From: Solwaraspora sp. WMMA2065
GTDB lineage: Bacteria; Actinomycetota; Actinomycetes; Mycobacteriales; Micromonosporaceae
Assembly (NCBI RefSeq): GCF_030345075.1
Contig: NZ_CP128361.1
Coordinates: 6,386,001-6,450,000, forward strand
Length of the DNA stretch: 64,000 nt
Reading direction: 5' to 3'
Shown piece by piece: positions 40,148 to 47,593 of the stretch; positions within the stretch are counted from its first letter, which is position 1; each line of letters begins with the position of its first letter. Under the pieces are notes generated by a model. The model worked only from the letters and a program-made list of their open reading frames with translations, did not search any database and had not been told where the DNA came from. The position numbers and the translations under genes are program-made.

Positions 40148-41527
40148 TCACGGGGTGTTGGCGACGGCGTCGTTGGCCCGTCGGGCGGCGACCAGCACCG
40201 GATCCCAGACCGGCGAGTACGGCGGGGCGTAGCCCAGGTCGAGGGCGGTCATCTCGGCCACCGACATCCGGTTCCACACCGCGACCGACAGGACGTCGAT
40301 CCGCTTCGCAGCCTCCGACGTACCGACGATCTGCCCACCCAGCAGCTGCCCGGTGTGCTGCTCGGCGATCAGCTTGATGGTCATCGGGGCGGCACCGGGG
40401 AAGTAGCCGGCCCGGTTGCTCGACTCCACGGTGGCGCTGACGTAGGCGTACCCGGCTTTCGCCGCCTCACGTTCGAGCAGCCCGGTGCGGGCCACCTCCA
40501 GGTCACAGACCTTGGTGATCGCGGTGCCGATCACCCCGGGGAAGGTGGCGTACCTGCCACCGATGTTGATTCCGGCGACCCGGCCCTGCTTGTTGGCGTG
40601 GGTGCCCAGCGGGATGTGCACCGGCTGCCCGCTGACCCGGTGGAAGGTCTCGACGCAGTCGCCGGCCGCCCACACGTCGGGCACCCCGACCACCCGCATC
40701 TGCAGATCGGTACGGACGCCGCCGGTGACGCCGATCGGCAGGCCGGCCTGCTCGGCGAGCCCGGAGTTCGGCCGTACGCCCAGGCCCAGCACCACGACGT
40801 CGGCCGGCACCGCGCCTTCGTCGGTCAGCACCTCGCAGACCCGCCCGTCCCGCTCGTGCAGACCGGTGACCGATACGCCGGTACGCACGTCGATGCCGAG
40901 CCCGACCAGCGCCGAGCGGACCAGCGCCCCCATGTCTGGGTCGACAGTGGACATCGGCTGTGGGCTGCGCTCCACCAGCGTCACCGCCAGGCCACGCCGG
41001 ATCAACGCCTCGGCCATTTCCACCCCGATGTACCCGCCGCCGACCACCACCGCCCGGCGCGGCACCGGTTCCTGGTCGAGCCAGTCCCGTAGCGCCGCGC
41101 CGTCGTCGAGGGTCTGCACCCCGAACACGCCGGAGGCGGCGTTGCCCGCCCACGGCGGCTGCGCCGGCGCCGCTCCGGTGGCGTACACCAGGGTGTCGAA
41201 CGGCTCGCGGACCTCCCGCCCGCCGTCGCCGAACGACGTGGCCACCACCTCCCGCGCGGCCAGGTCGATCCGGGTGACCTCATGCCGGATACGCACGTCG
41301 ATGTGGTGGTCGCGGCGGAACGTCTCCGGATCGCGGACGATCAGCTCCTGCGGGTCGTCGACCAGGCCGGAGATCCAGTACGGGATCCCGCAGGCCGAGT
41401 ACGAGGTGAACCGGCCCCGCTCGAACGCGACGATGCTCAGCTCGTCGGGGCCCCGCAGCTGCCGGGCCTGGGACGCGGCCGACATGCCGGCCGCGTCACC
41501 GCCGATCACCACCATCCGTTGCGCCAT
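40148..41527 (-). CDS. CoA-disulfide reductase/NADH-oxidase-like flavoprotein
   Basis: 459 residues of the pyridine nucleotide-disulfide oxidoreductase class III. The FAD Rossmann motif VIGGDAAGMSAA (7-18) opens the protein; the redox Cys46 sits in SYSACGIPYW, as in CoA-disulfide reductase; VVVGGGYIGVEMAEAL is the NAD(P)H site; VWAAGDC and the dimerisation domain (PMTIKLIAEQHTGQLLGGQI) follow. It could reduce CoA disulfide, coenzyme-A persulfide or oxygen. Actinobacteria use mycothiol, so the real substrate is open. No rhodanese domain is fused. It lies 36 bp after the YbdK-like gene on the same strand, so co-transcription is likely. Confidence 0.92.
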   Translation of the reverse strand: MAQRMVVIGGDAAGMSAASQARQLRGPDELSIVAFERGRFTSYSACGIPYWISGLVDDPQELIVRDPETFRRDHHIDVRIRHEVTRIDLAAREVVATSFGDGGREVREPFDTLVYATGAAPAQPPWAGNAASGVFGVQTLDDGAALRDWLDQEPVPRRAVVVGGGYIGVEMAEALIRRGLAVTLVERSPQPMSTVDPDMGALVRSALVGLGIDVRTGVSVTGLHERDGRVCEVLTDEGAVPADVVVLGLGVRPNSGLAEQAGLPIGVTGGVRTDLQMRVVGVPDVWAAGDCVETFHRVSGQPVHIPLGTHANKQGRVAGINIGGRYATFPGVIGTAITKVCDLEVARTGLLEREAAKAGYAYVSATVESSNRAGYFPGAAPMTIKLIAEQHTGQLLGGQIVGTSEAAKRIDVLSVAVWNRMSVAEMTALDLGYAPPYSPVWDPVLVAARRANDAVANTP

Positions 41528-41563
41528 CTCACATCTTCTCCAGTCGCGTCTGGTCGGACCAGG

Positions 41564-42787
41564 TCAGCGGTCCGGCGGGGGATCGGTGACCGGACCGGCG
41601 GGGGGAGCAGTCACGTGCGGCGGTGCCGGGATGATCGACCGGCTGCGGGTCTGCGCGGCCAGGTAATCCACCACCGCTGCCAGGTCGCCGGTGCCGGCGT
41701 GCACGGCCCGCTGCCGGGCCGCTCCGGTGCCCCGGGCCCGCAGCCGGCCCAGCAGCGAGTTCACCAGCGCGACGTCGCCGTGCCGGTCGAGCTCGGGGCG
41801 GACGGTGTCGACCAGCCGGCGCAGCAGGTGCCAGCCGGGACGCAACGCGGGTGCCCCGGTGCTCAGGTCCACGGCCTGCCCCTCCAGCCCGTCGTGCGCG
41901 GCCCGCCAGTGGGCGGCGACCAGCACATGATGTTCCACGTCGACAGGTGGCCGGTCCTGTGCCACCGCGGCGAGCGCTGTGCCGACCAGACCGCGGACCA
42001 GCGCGGCGAGCAGGATCGTGTCGTCCAGGCTCGGGCAGACGTCGCCGATGCGGACCTCGACGGTGGGGTAGTGCGCCGACAGTCGGGCGTACCAGTGGAG
42101 CATCCCTTCGTCCAGGATGAGACCGGCGGTGGTCAGGTCGTCGACCAGTGACCGGTAGTGCTCGTACGAGCGTAGTCGTGGGGCCGGTGCGACCGCCGGC
42201 CAACGCTGCCACATCACCGAGCGCCAACTGGCGTACCCGGTGTCGACGCCTTGGAAGAACGGTGAGTTGGCGGTCGCCGCCTGCAGCACCGGCAGCCACG
42301 GGCGGAGGTGGTTGAGCACCTGTACGCCGACCTGCTGGTCCGGGACCGCGACGTGCACGTGCAGCCCGTTGGTACCCGGGCCGGGCAGCAGCCTGCCGTA
42401 CCGTTCGACGATCCGGTGGAAGCGTGGGTCGTCGACCACGTCGACCACGTCGGGCTGCGGTCCGGCGACCGGTGCGGTGCCGACGGCGAGCAGCCGGACA
42501 CCGGCCCGCTCGGCGGCGTCGGCGACCCCGGCGCGCAGCGTCCCGAGGGTACGGCGCAGCGCCCGTAGGTCCAGGCCGGGTGGACTGCCGATCTCGATCT
42601 GGCTGGTCTGGAACTCCCGCTGCACCTGCCCGCGCAGCTCCGGCGGGATCTCGGCGAGCACCGCCGCGACCGCCGGCGCGGCGGCGCCGGACCGACGGTC
42701 GACGAGCAGGAACTCCTCCTCCACACCCACGGTCAGTGCCTCGGGCCGGTGCCGGGCCGGCTCGGCGGCGACAGTACTGCTGGTCAT
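41564..42787 (-). CDS. YbdK-type carboxylate-amine ligase (GCS2 family)
   Basis: 407 residues of the glutamate-cysteine-ligase family 2. The N-terminal TVGVEEEFLLVD holds the acidic ATP/Mg residues; other blocks are FQTSQIEIGSPPGLDLRALR, NGLHVHVAVPDQQVGVQVLN, ATANSPFFQGVDTGYASWRS, HYPTVEVRIGDVCPSLDDTI and a C-terminal helical region. Family members form gamma-glutamyl amide bonds weakly with cysteine; in actinobacteria they may act in mycothiol-unrelated small-molecule synthesis. Function is not known precisely. Pairing with a CoA-disulfide-reductase-like gene hints at thiol metabolism, which is inference. Confidence 0.9.
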   Translation of the reverse strand: MTSSTVAAEPARHRPEALTVGVEEEFLLVDRRSGAAAPAVAAVLAEIPPELRGQVQREFQTSQIEIGSPPGLDLRALRRTLGTLRAGVADAAERAGVRLLAVGTAPVAGPQPDVVDVVDDPRFHRIVERYGRLLPGPGTNGLHVHVAVPDQQVGVQVLNHLRPWLPVLQAATANSPFFQGVDTGYASWRSVMWQRWPAVAPAPRLRSYEHYRSLVDDLTTAGLILDEGMLHWYARLSAHYPTVEVRIGDVCPSLDDTILLAALVRGLVGTALAAVAQDRPPVDVEHHVLVAAHWRAAHDGLEGQAVDLSTGAPALRPGWHLLRRLVDTVRPELDRHGDVALVNSLLGRLRARGTGAARQRAVHAGTGDLAAVVDYLAAQTRSRSIIPAPPHVTAPPAGPVTDPPPDR

Positions 42788-42856
42788 CGGGCCATCCTGC
42801 GCCTTCGGGTGACCCGGCGGTACGGCTTTGCGGTGCCGCCGGAAGCGCCGGTCGGC

Positions 42857-43645
42857 TCAGCGTTCGCGGCGGGGTGGCCGGGGCAGCGGCAGGTCGTGCC
42901 GACCGGCGATCAACTCCTGGACCCGGATCTTGGCCAGGATGATCGGTTGCCGGTAGCGGCGCTCGCGGTCGGCGGACCTGGCTCGCCGCCACTCGGCCCA
43001 GCGGCTCTCGCCGCGGTAGAACCAGCGTGCCCAGGGCGCGTGCGGCCGGGCCAGCCGCAGCGCGCCTACGATCAGCAGGACCGGGAGGAACAATCCCAGC
43101 AGCCCGGTCCAGATCTTACCCTTGAGCAGGGTGACCGCCGCCAGCACCAGGTTGATCACGATGAGCGCGGCGCCGGCGAACTGTGCCGGGTCGGTCTCGC
43201 CGGTGAGGAACTCGTTGGCACCCAGTGGCCGCAGGCCGAGCAGCAGCAGCCCGGAGACGGCGATCGCGACGAAGACCGCGTCGATCGAGGTGCGGCCGCG
43301 CTCCGACCAGTAGACGTCGCTCAGATGCAGCAGCAGGGCGAACTCGTCGAGCACCAGCGCGGCGCCGACGCCGAACAGCGCGGCCGCCACCGCTCGCCAC
43401 AAGGTCGTCTCCACCGGGATCGCCAGCCCGGCGACCCCGGCGACCAGCATGAAGACCACCCCGAAGACGACGTGATGGATGTGCAGGTCGCCGCGGGTAA
43501 CGTTGCCGGGCCACCAGCGCACCTGTGCCCGGATCATCCGGACCGAGAAGCGGATGAACGCGAAGCCGAGGACGACGCCGACGAAGAAGCAGAACAGCGG
43601 CAGCCGCCCGGTCGAGACGATGGTCTGCTCGAACCAGCCGTTCAC
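42857..43645 (-). CDS. integral membrane protein with histidine motif
   Basis: 262 residues with about six transmembrane helices (18-35, 58-75, 85-108, 122-140, 158-175, 180-198). The stretch GDLHIHHVVFGVVF and VLDEFALLLHLSDVYWSERG contain His/Asp/Glu residues placed at membrane edges, which suggests a metal site or an enzyme of the membrane, but no named family is recognised. The C-terminal 65 residues are highly basic (ESRWAEWRRARSADRERRYR) and cytosolic. Related hypothetical membrane proteins are common in Streptomyces and Micromonospora as far as I recall. It precedes the YbdK-like gene by 69 bp. Confidence 0.75.
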   Translation of the reverse strand: MNGWFEQTIVSTGRLPLFCFFVGVVLGFAFIRFSVRMIRAQVRWWPGNVTRGDLHIHHVVFGVVFMLVAGVAGLAIPVETTLWRAVAAALFGVGAALVLDEFALLLHLSDVYWSERGRTSIDAVFVAIAVSGLLLLGLRPLGANEFLTGETDPAQFAGAALIVINLVLAAVTLLKGKIWTGLLGLFLPVLLIVGALRLARPHAPWARWFYRGESRWAEWRRARSADRERRYRQPIILAKIRVQELIAGRHDLPLPRPPRRER

Positions 43646-43839
43646 CGGGCTCCTCCATGCGACACGCGCACACTGTCTCCTTATCCACTGCTATGCAGGG
43701 ATTTAACTGACTTTACGAGCTGCCCGGCCTGGTCGGACGGGTGTCTCCAAGGGTGCCGGTGATCCGCACGCCGCCCCCGCCGGGGGCGGCCGCACGGGTT
43801 CAGAGCCAGTCTCCACGCCGGCTGTGGCATCGACATCGG

Positions 43840-43868
43840 TTGACAAGTCCAGTCTGGAGACGTATAGA
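43840..43868 (+). promoter_or_regulatory. consensus sigma-70-type promoter (TTGACA-17-TATAGA)
   Basis: TTGACA at 43840-43845 and TATAGA at 43863-43868 are separated by exactly 17 bp, one of the best housekeeping promoters in the window. A LacI-type operator covers the expected start site. No plus-strand gene follows within 690 bp except IS and gene remnants. Confidence 0.7.
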
Positions 43869-43872
43869 CCCT

Positions 43873-43884
43873 GAGAGCGCTCTC
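43873..43884. promoter_or_regulatory. LacI-type operator 1 (GAGAGCGCTCTC)
   Basis: A perfect 12-bp palindrome with the central CG of LacI-family sites; it resembles the CebR/CelR boxes (TGGGAGCGCTCCCA) that control sugar and cellulose genes in actinobacteria. It starts 4 bp after the TATAGA element, a position suited to repression. Confidence 0.7.
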
Positions 43885-43960
43885 CCATGTGATTCGAGCG
43901 ATCCCAACCGTCCCCATCAGTTCTGATGCTCCCTAGAACGTAGATCGGCAACCTCCCGGG

Positions 43961-43972
43961 GAGAACGCTCTC
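43961..43972. promoter_or_regulatory. LacI-type operator 2 (GAGAACGCTCTC)
   Basis: A near-perfect copy of operator 1 with one changed position, 88 bp downstream. Two such boxes around a promoter allow DNA looping by tetrameric or cooperating LacI-type repressors. Confidence 0.6.
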
Positions 43973-44063
43973 AGCCGGTCGACGGCATCTGCCCTGACCC
44001 GGATCCAGATCGGCGACGTGACCGGGGCCGCCGCCTCCGGCTACCGGAATGCGGGCCAGTGCT

Positions 44064-44079
44064 CCGGCCTTCAGGCCGG
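44064..44079. repeat. left-end hairpin of the IS200/IS605 element
   Basis: CCGGCCT/AGGCCGG with a 2-base loop lies 45 bp beyond the 3' end of tnpA. A subterminal hairpin of this kind is the recognition site of Y1 transposases in IS200/IS605 elements. Confidence 0.55.
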
Positions 44080-44123
44080 GGGTGAAGGCTCGCGCTGGGG
44101 GGCAGCCAGGCCCGAGCAGTGCC

Positions 44124-44540
44124 TTAACCGGGACGGTTCTGCTGCTCGATGTACTGCTTGATGACGCTCAAGGGCGCGCCGCCGACAGACCCGGCGAAGT
44201 ACGAGCCGGACCAGAGTTTGTTGGCCCGGTAGTAGTGGCGCGCCAGGTCGGGGAACTCCTGCCGGAGGCGGCGCGAGGAGACCCCTTTGAGGCTGTTGAC
44301 CAGCCTGGCCACGGCGACCTTGGGCGGGAAGTTGACCAGCAGGTGGACGTGGTCATTCTCGCCGTTGAACTCGACCAGTTCGGCCTCGAAGTCGGCGCAC
44401 ACGTCTCGCATGATCGCCTCCATCCGGGTCAGGTGCCGGTCGGCGAACACGTTGTGCCGGAACTTCGTCACGAAAACCAAGTGGACATGCATCGCGAAAG
44501 TGCAGTGCCTGCCGGTGCGGATGCCTTGAAGTTCGACCAT
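44124..44540 (-). CDS. tnpA: IS200/IS605-family Y1 transposase TnpA
   Basis: 138 residues, the normal length, apparently intact. The HUH metal motif is in GENDHVHLLVNFPP (HVH), and the catalytic Tyr is in SVIKQYIEQQNRP near the C-terminus. Other family blocks are HCTFAMHVHLVFVTKFRHNV and YYRANKLWSGSYFAGSVGGA. These enzymes move single-stranded IS copies during replication by a peel-and-paste route without target duplication. The divergent tnpB on the plus strand is reduced to its first codons, so the element can probably move only if both ends are present, and its right end seems lost. Confidence 0.92.
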   Translation of the reverse strand: MVELQGIRTGRHCTFAMHVHLVFVTKFRHNVFADRHLTRMEAIMRDVCADFEAELVEFNGENDHVHLLVNFPPKVAVARLVNSLKGVSSRRLRQEFPDLARHYYRANKLWSGSYFAGSVGGAPLSVIKQYIEQQNRPG

Positions 44541-44557
44541 AAACCAACATGATACAT

Positions 44558-44644
44558 ATGATGGCCGTGCAGCTCCGTTACAACTACCGGATCACCCCGG
44601 ACGCCGCCCAGCGCACCGCGCTGGCGCAGGCACCGGATCGCTGA
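44558..44644 (+). pseudogene. 5' stub of tnpB (IS605 type)
   Basis: From the ATGs at 44558/44561 the plus strand encodes MAVQLRYNYRITPDAAQRTA followed by LAQ, the standard N-terminus of TnpB RNA-guided nucleases, and then breaks off at about 44629 into TetR coding sequence, reaching a stop at 44644. All catalytic RuvC parts and the omega-RNA/right end are missing. Confidence 0.85.
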
Positions 44645-45009
44645 TCGGGGACCTGCGGGCCAACGCCCGGCTGGTGCAGCGCACCCTGGCCGATCCGCGT
44701 CAGGGTGCGCTCTTCCGGGCGGTCATCGTCGCCGCGACCTGCGACCCCCGCGCCGCCGAGGCGCTGCACCGCTTCTACGCCGTCCGCATTGCCGAGTGGC
44801 CACCCTGCGTGGAGCAGGCCGTACGGCGGGCGGAACTGCCTCAGGGCACGGACGCCGTCGAGGTCATCCGCGCCGTCTCGGCGCCGCTGTACTACCGCCT
44901 GCTCGTCAGCGGAGACCCGGTCGACGAGGCCACGGCAGACCGGGCCGCCGAAGCGGCAGCCGCAGCCGCCCGCGTCGGCGTCGACGCGTCTGCCAGCGGT
45001 CTCAACTAG
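44632..45009 (+). pseudogene. C-terminal part of a TetR/AcrR regulator
   Basis: From 44632 an open frame encodes TGSLIGDLRANARLVQRTLA, ALFRAVIVAATCDPRAAEAL, HRFYAVRIAEWPPCVEQAVR and VIRAVSAPLYYRLLVSGDPV, typical of the ligand-binding half of TetR_C-type regulators, with its natural stop at 45007-45009. The DNA-binding N-terminal 75-80 residues are absent; their place is taken by the tnpB stub. A GTG at 44674 could start a 111-residue product, but it would lack any helix-turn-helix, so the gene is treated as inactive. Confidence 0.8.
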
Positions 45010-45039
45010 AAACAGGTCGGCGCAACCGAGATCCACTGG

Positions 45040-45321
45040 GGGACGGTACGTTCACTGGCAGTACCCGGTTCCCGGGTGAGGCGTTCCCGGACCAGGTCGT
45101 CACCCAGCAGCTGCGCGTTCAGTTCGAGGCGTTCCTCGACGAGCACCGCAGCGCACTCAACCGCTGTCTGGACGGGCTGACCGAGGAGCAGGCCCGCCGG
45201 TCGTTGGTCGCCTCCCGGACCACGTTGCTGGGTCTGGTGAAGCGCGCGACCTTCGTCGAAAGGGTCTGGTTCGACAAGGCCGTGACGTGCCGGTCGCGTA
45301 CGGAGCTCGGGCTGCCCGCTA
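45040..45321 (+). pseudogene. N-terminal fragment of a DinB/DUF664 gene
   Basis: The plus strand encodes FTGSTRFPGEAFPDQVVTQQ, FEAFLDEHRSALNRCLDGLT, EEQARRSLVASRTTLLGLVK and FVERVWFDKAVTCRSRTELG, a good match to the first 85 residues of DUF664 (DinB-like, mycothiol-dependent enzyme type) proteins. The frame then passes directly into the antisense of the copper ATPase's last codons, so the remaining helices with the other metal-ligand His are gone. No convincing start codon is seen either. It is a truncated remnant. Confidence 0.7.
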
Positions 45322-47370
45322 CCGCTCGTCCGGGGCGAGTCGCACCCGGCGGAGCAGTTGCGCGTTGAGGGCGACCACGATGGTGGACGCGGACATCAGG
45401 ATCGCCCCGACCGCCGGGCTCAACGTCAGCCCGGCCCAGGCCAGCACGCCGGCGGCGAGCGGAATGGCGATGACGTTGTAGCCGGCGGCCCAGCCCAGGT
45501 TCTGCAGCATCTTGCGGTAGGAGGCCATCGACAGCCGGATCACCCCGGTGACCCCGCGCGGGTCGGACGAGGCGAGAACGACTCCGGCGGATTCGATCGC
45601 GACATCGGTGCCGGCCCCGATGGCGATGCCGACGTCGGCACGGGCCAGCGCCGGTGCGTCGTTGACGCCGTCGCCGACCATCGCCACGGTCAGCCCCCGG
45701 GCCTGCAGGTCCGCCACCGTCTCGTCCTTGTCGGCGGGCAGCACCTCGGCGAAGACCTCGTCCACGCCGGACCGGAAGCCGAGATCGGCGGCGACCGCCT
45801 CGGCGACCGGCCGGGCGTCACCGGTGATCATCATGATCTTGTCGATGCCCTGTCGGCGCAGTTCGGCGATCGCCTGCCGGGCCTCGGGCCGGACCTCGTC
45901 GGCCAGCCCGATAGCGCCGAGCACCTCGGCGCGGCCGCCGTCGAGCCGCAGCAGATGCAGTACGGCGGCACCACGCTGCGACCAAGCGTCGGTCGTGGTG
46001 GTCAGCTCCGGCGGGACTGAGGCGTCGAGTTCGCCCAGCAGCGCCGGGCCGCCGACGGCGTACTGAGTGCCATCCACGTTTGCCTGCACGCCCCGGCCGG
46101 TCAACGACCGGAAGTCGGTTGCGGCGCTCGTCGGACCCCGTTCGGTGGCGGCGGCCACGATGGCGCGGGCCAGTGGGTGCTCGCTGTCGGTTTCCACCGC
46201 TGCGGCCAGGCGCAGTACGTCGTCCTCGGTGTGCCCGGGAGCCGCCGCGACGCCGGTCACGGTGTGCGCGCCCGTGGTCAGGGTGCCGGTCTTGTCGAAC
46301 AGCACCGCGTCGACGGTGCGCATCCGCTCCAAGGCCAGCCGGTTCTTGACCAGGATCCCGGCCTTGGCCGCCACGGCCGTCGACAACGCGATCACCAGGG
46401 GGATCGCCAGGCCGAGGGCGTGCGGGCAGGCGATCACCAGTACGGTGACCGTCCGTACCACGGAATCGTCGAGGCTGCCGAACGTCCACCAGGCGGCGAA
46501 GGTCAGCACGGCGGCGGCCATCGCGACGTAGAACAGCAGGGCGGCGAATCGGTCGGCAAGCATCTGGGCCCGGCCGCTGGAGGCCTGAGCCTGTGCGACG
46601 AGACGTTGGATGCCGGCCAGGGCGGTGTCCTCGCCGACGGCCTCGACCCGTACCCGGATCGCCGAGTCGGTCGCGACGGTGCCGGCCACCACCGGGTCTC
46701 CGACGCGTCGGGGTACCGGCCGGGACTCTCCGGTGATCATCGACTCGTCCAGCTCGGCTTCGCCGTCGGTGATCCGCCCGTCGGCGGGTACCCGGGCGCC
46801 GGAGCGCACCAGGACCAGGTCGCCGGCTCGCAGGTCGGCCACCATGACCGGCTGGACCTGCCCGTCGTCGGCGACCCGTTCCGCGTCGTCGGGCAGCAGC
46901 GCGGCCAACGCGGACAGCGCGCCCTGCGCCTGGCCGATCGCCTTCATCTCCTGCCAGTGGCCGAGCAGCATGATGGTCACCAGCGCCGCCAGCTCCCACC
47001 AGAAGTCCAGGTCGAAGGCGCCGACGCTGGTGGCCAGTGAGGCCAGGTAGGCGACGGTGATCGCCATCGAGATCAGCAGCATCATGCCGGGGGCACGGTC
47101 TCGGACCTCGTGTACGCCGCCGACCAGGAACGGCCAGCCGCCGTAGAAGAACACCACCGAGCCGAGCACCGGGCCGACCAGGGACATCCCGGGAAAACTC
47201 AGCGAGTAGCCGAACCAGTCCATCACCATATGACTGGTGAGCACGACCGGTACGGTCAGCGCGAGACTCAGCCAGAACCTGCGGCGGAACATCTCCGGAT
47301 CGTGCCCCGCGTGCTTGTCGTGGCCACCGTGGCCGGTGTGCTCGTCGTTTCGGGTTCCGTCCGTTCCCAC
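45319..47370 (-). CDS. copB: CopB-type heavy-metal P-type ATPase
   Basis: 683 residues, a P1B-type ATPase with all motor parts: membrane helices at about 30-130; actuator motif TGES; transmembrane ion site VIACPHALGLAIPLV (CPH, near 315); phosphorylation site DKTGTLT (near 361); HP motif in SEHPLAR; ATP-binding region; and GDGVNDAPAL hinge. CPH rather than CPC, together with the His-rich N-terminus (HTGHGGHDKHAGHD), identifies the CopB group (P1B-3), which exports Cu(II)/Cu(I) or silver. No CxxC metal-binding domain precedes the membrane part, as usual for the group. The start at 47370 lies 10 bp after a CsoR-like box. Its 3' end abuts a truncated DinB gene. Confidence 0.95.
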   Translation of the reverse strand: MGTDGTRNDEHTGHGGHDKHAGHDPEMFRRRFWLSLALTVPVVLTSHMVMDWFGYSLSFPGMSLVGPVLGSVVFFYGGWPFLVGGVHEVRDRAPGMMLLISMAITVAYLASLATSVGAFDLDFWWELAALVTIMLLGHWQEMKAIGQAQGALSALAALLPDDAERVADDGQVQPVMVADLRAGDLVLVRSGARVPADGRITDGEAELDESMITGESRPVPRRVGDPVVAGTVATDSAIRVRVEAVGEDTALAGIQRLVAQAQASSGRAQMLADRFAALLFYVAMAAAVLTFAAWWTFGSLDDSVVRTVTVLVIACPHALGLAIPLVIALSTAVAAKAGILVKNRLALERMRTVDAVLFDKTGTLTTGAHTVTGVAAAPGHTEDDVLRLAAAVETDSEHPLARAIVAAATERGPTSAATDFRSLTGRGVQANVDGTQYAVGGPALLGELDASVPPELTTTTDAWSQRGAAVLHLLRLDGGRAEVLGAIGLADEVRPEARQAIAELRRQGIDKIMMITGDARPVAEAVAADLGFRSGVDEVFAEVLPADKDETVADLQARGLTVAMVGDGVNDAPALARADVGIAIGAGTDVAIESAGVVLASSDPRGVTGVIRLSMASYRKMLQNLGWAAGYNVIAIPLAAGVLAWAGLTLSPAVGAILMSASTIVVALNAQLLRRVRLAPDER

Positions 47371-47379
47371 GCCGCCACA

Positions 47380-47396
47380 ATACCCCCTAGGGGTAT
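47380..47396 (-). promoter_or_regulatory. CsoR-like copper operator
   Basis: ATACCCCCTAGGGGTAT is a near-palindrome with the TACCCC...GGGGTA core of CsoR-type sites. It overlaps the region just before the copper ATPase start, so copper-bound release of a CsoR repressor should switch the gene on. No csoR gene is in the window. Confidence 0.75.
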
Positions 47397-47457
47397 ATCC
47401 GCAAGGGGTTCATGAACCTCGCGGCTCCGGGGAACCCAAAGGTGTCTCCGCAGGTCT

Positions 47458-47493
47458 GATGCCACAGGTGCATCAAGATGCACCTGTGGCATC
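47458..47493. repeat. palindromic element, copy 2 (16-bp perfect arms)
   Basis: GATGCCACAGGTGCAT (47458-47473) pairs perfectly with 47478-47493 around the loop CAAG. The sequence repeats that at 29941-29976 apart from one base in the second arm and the flanks; the CGAGGCTG flank occurs on opposite sides in the two copies. It stands between two minus-strand genes. Confidence 0.85.
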
Positions 47494-47593
47494 GAGGCTG
47501 GACGGGTCTGTCGTCCCGTCGGGTCACGCCGAGTTGGTCGGCCGAGGGCTTATCGGCACCGCCGACGGCTCGTCGGCCGAACCGTCCCTGGCA

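Noticed and set aside
43703-43951. An 82-codon minus-strand frame (possible small gene or transposon remnant)
   Set aside because: It covers the promoter and LacI operators on the other strand, has no Shine-Dalgarno and no recognisable domain. A TnpB C-terminal remnant was considered but no zinc-finger or RuvC motif is present.
44674-45009. A functional 111-residue regulator from the GTG at 44674
   Set aside because: It would lack the DNA-binding domain, and the sequence just upstream, in the same frame, still matches the TetR family, showing that the true gene once extended further left.
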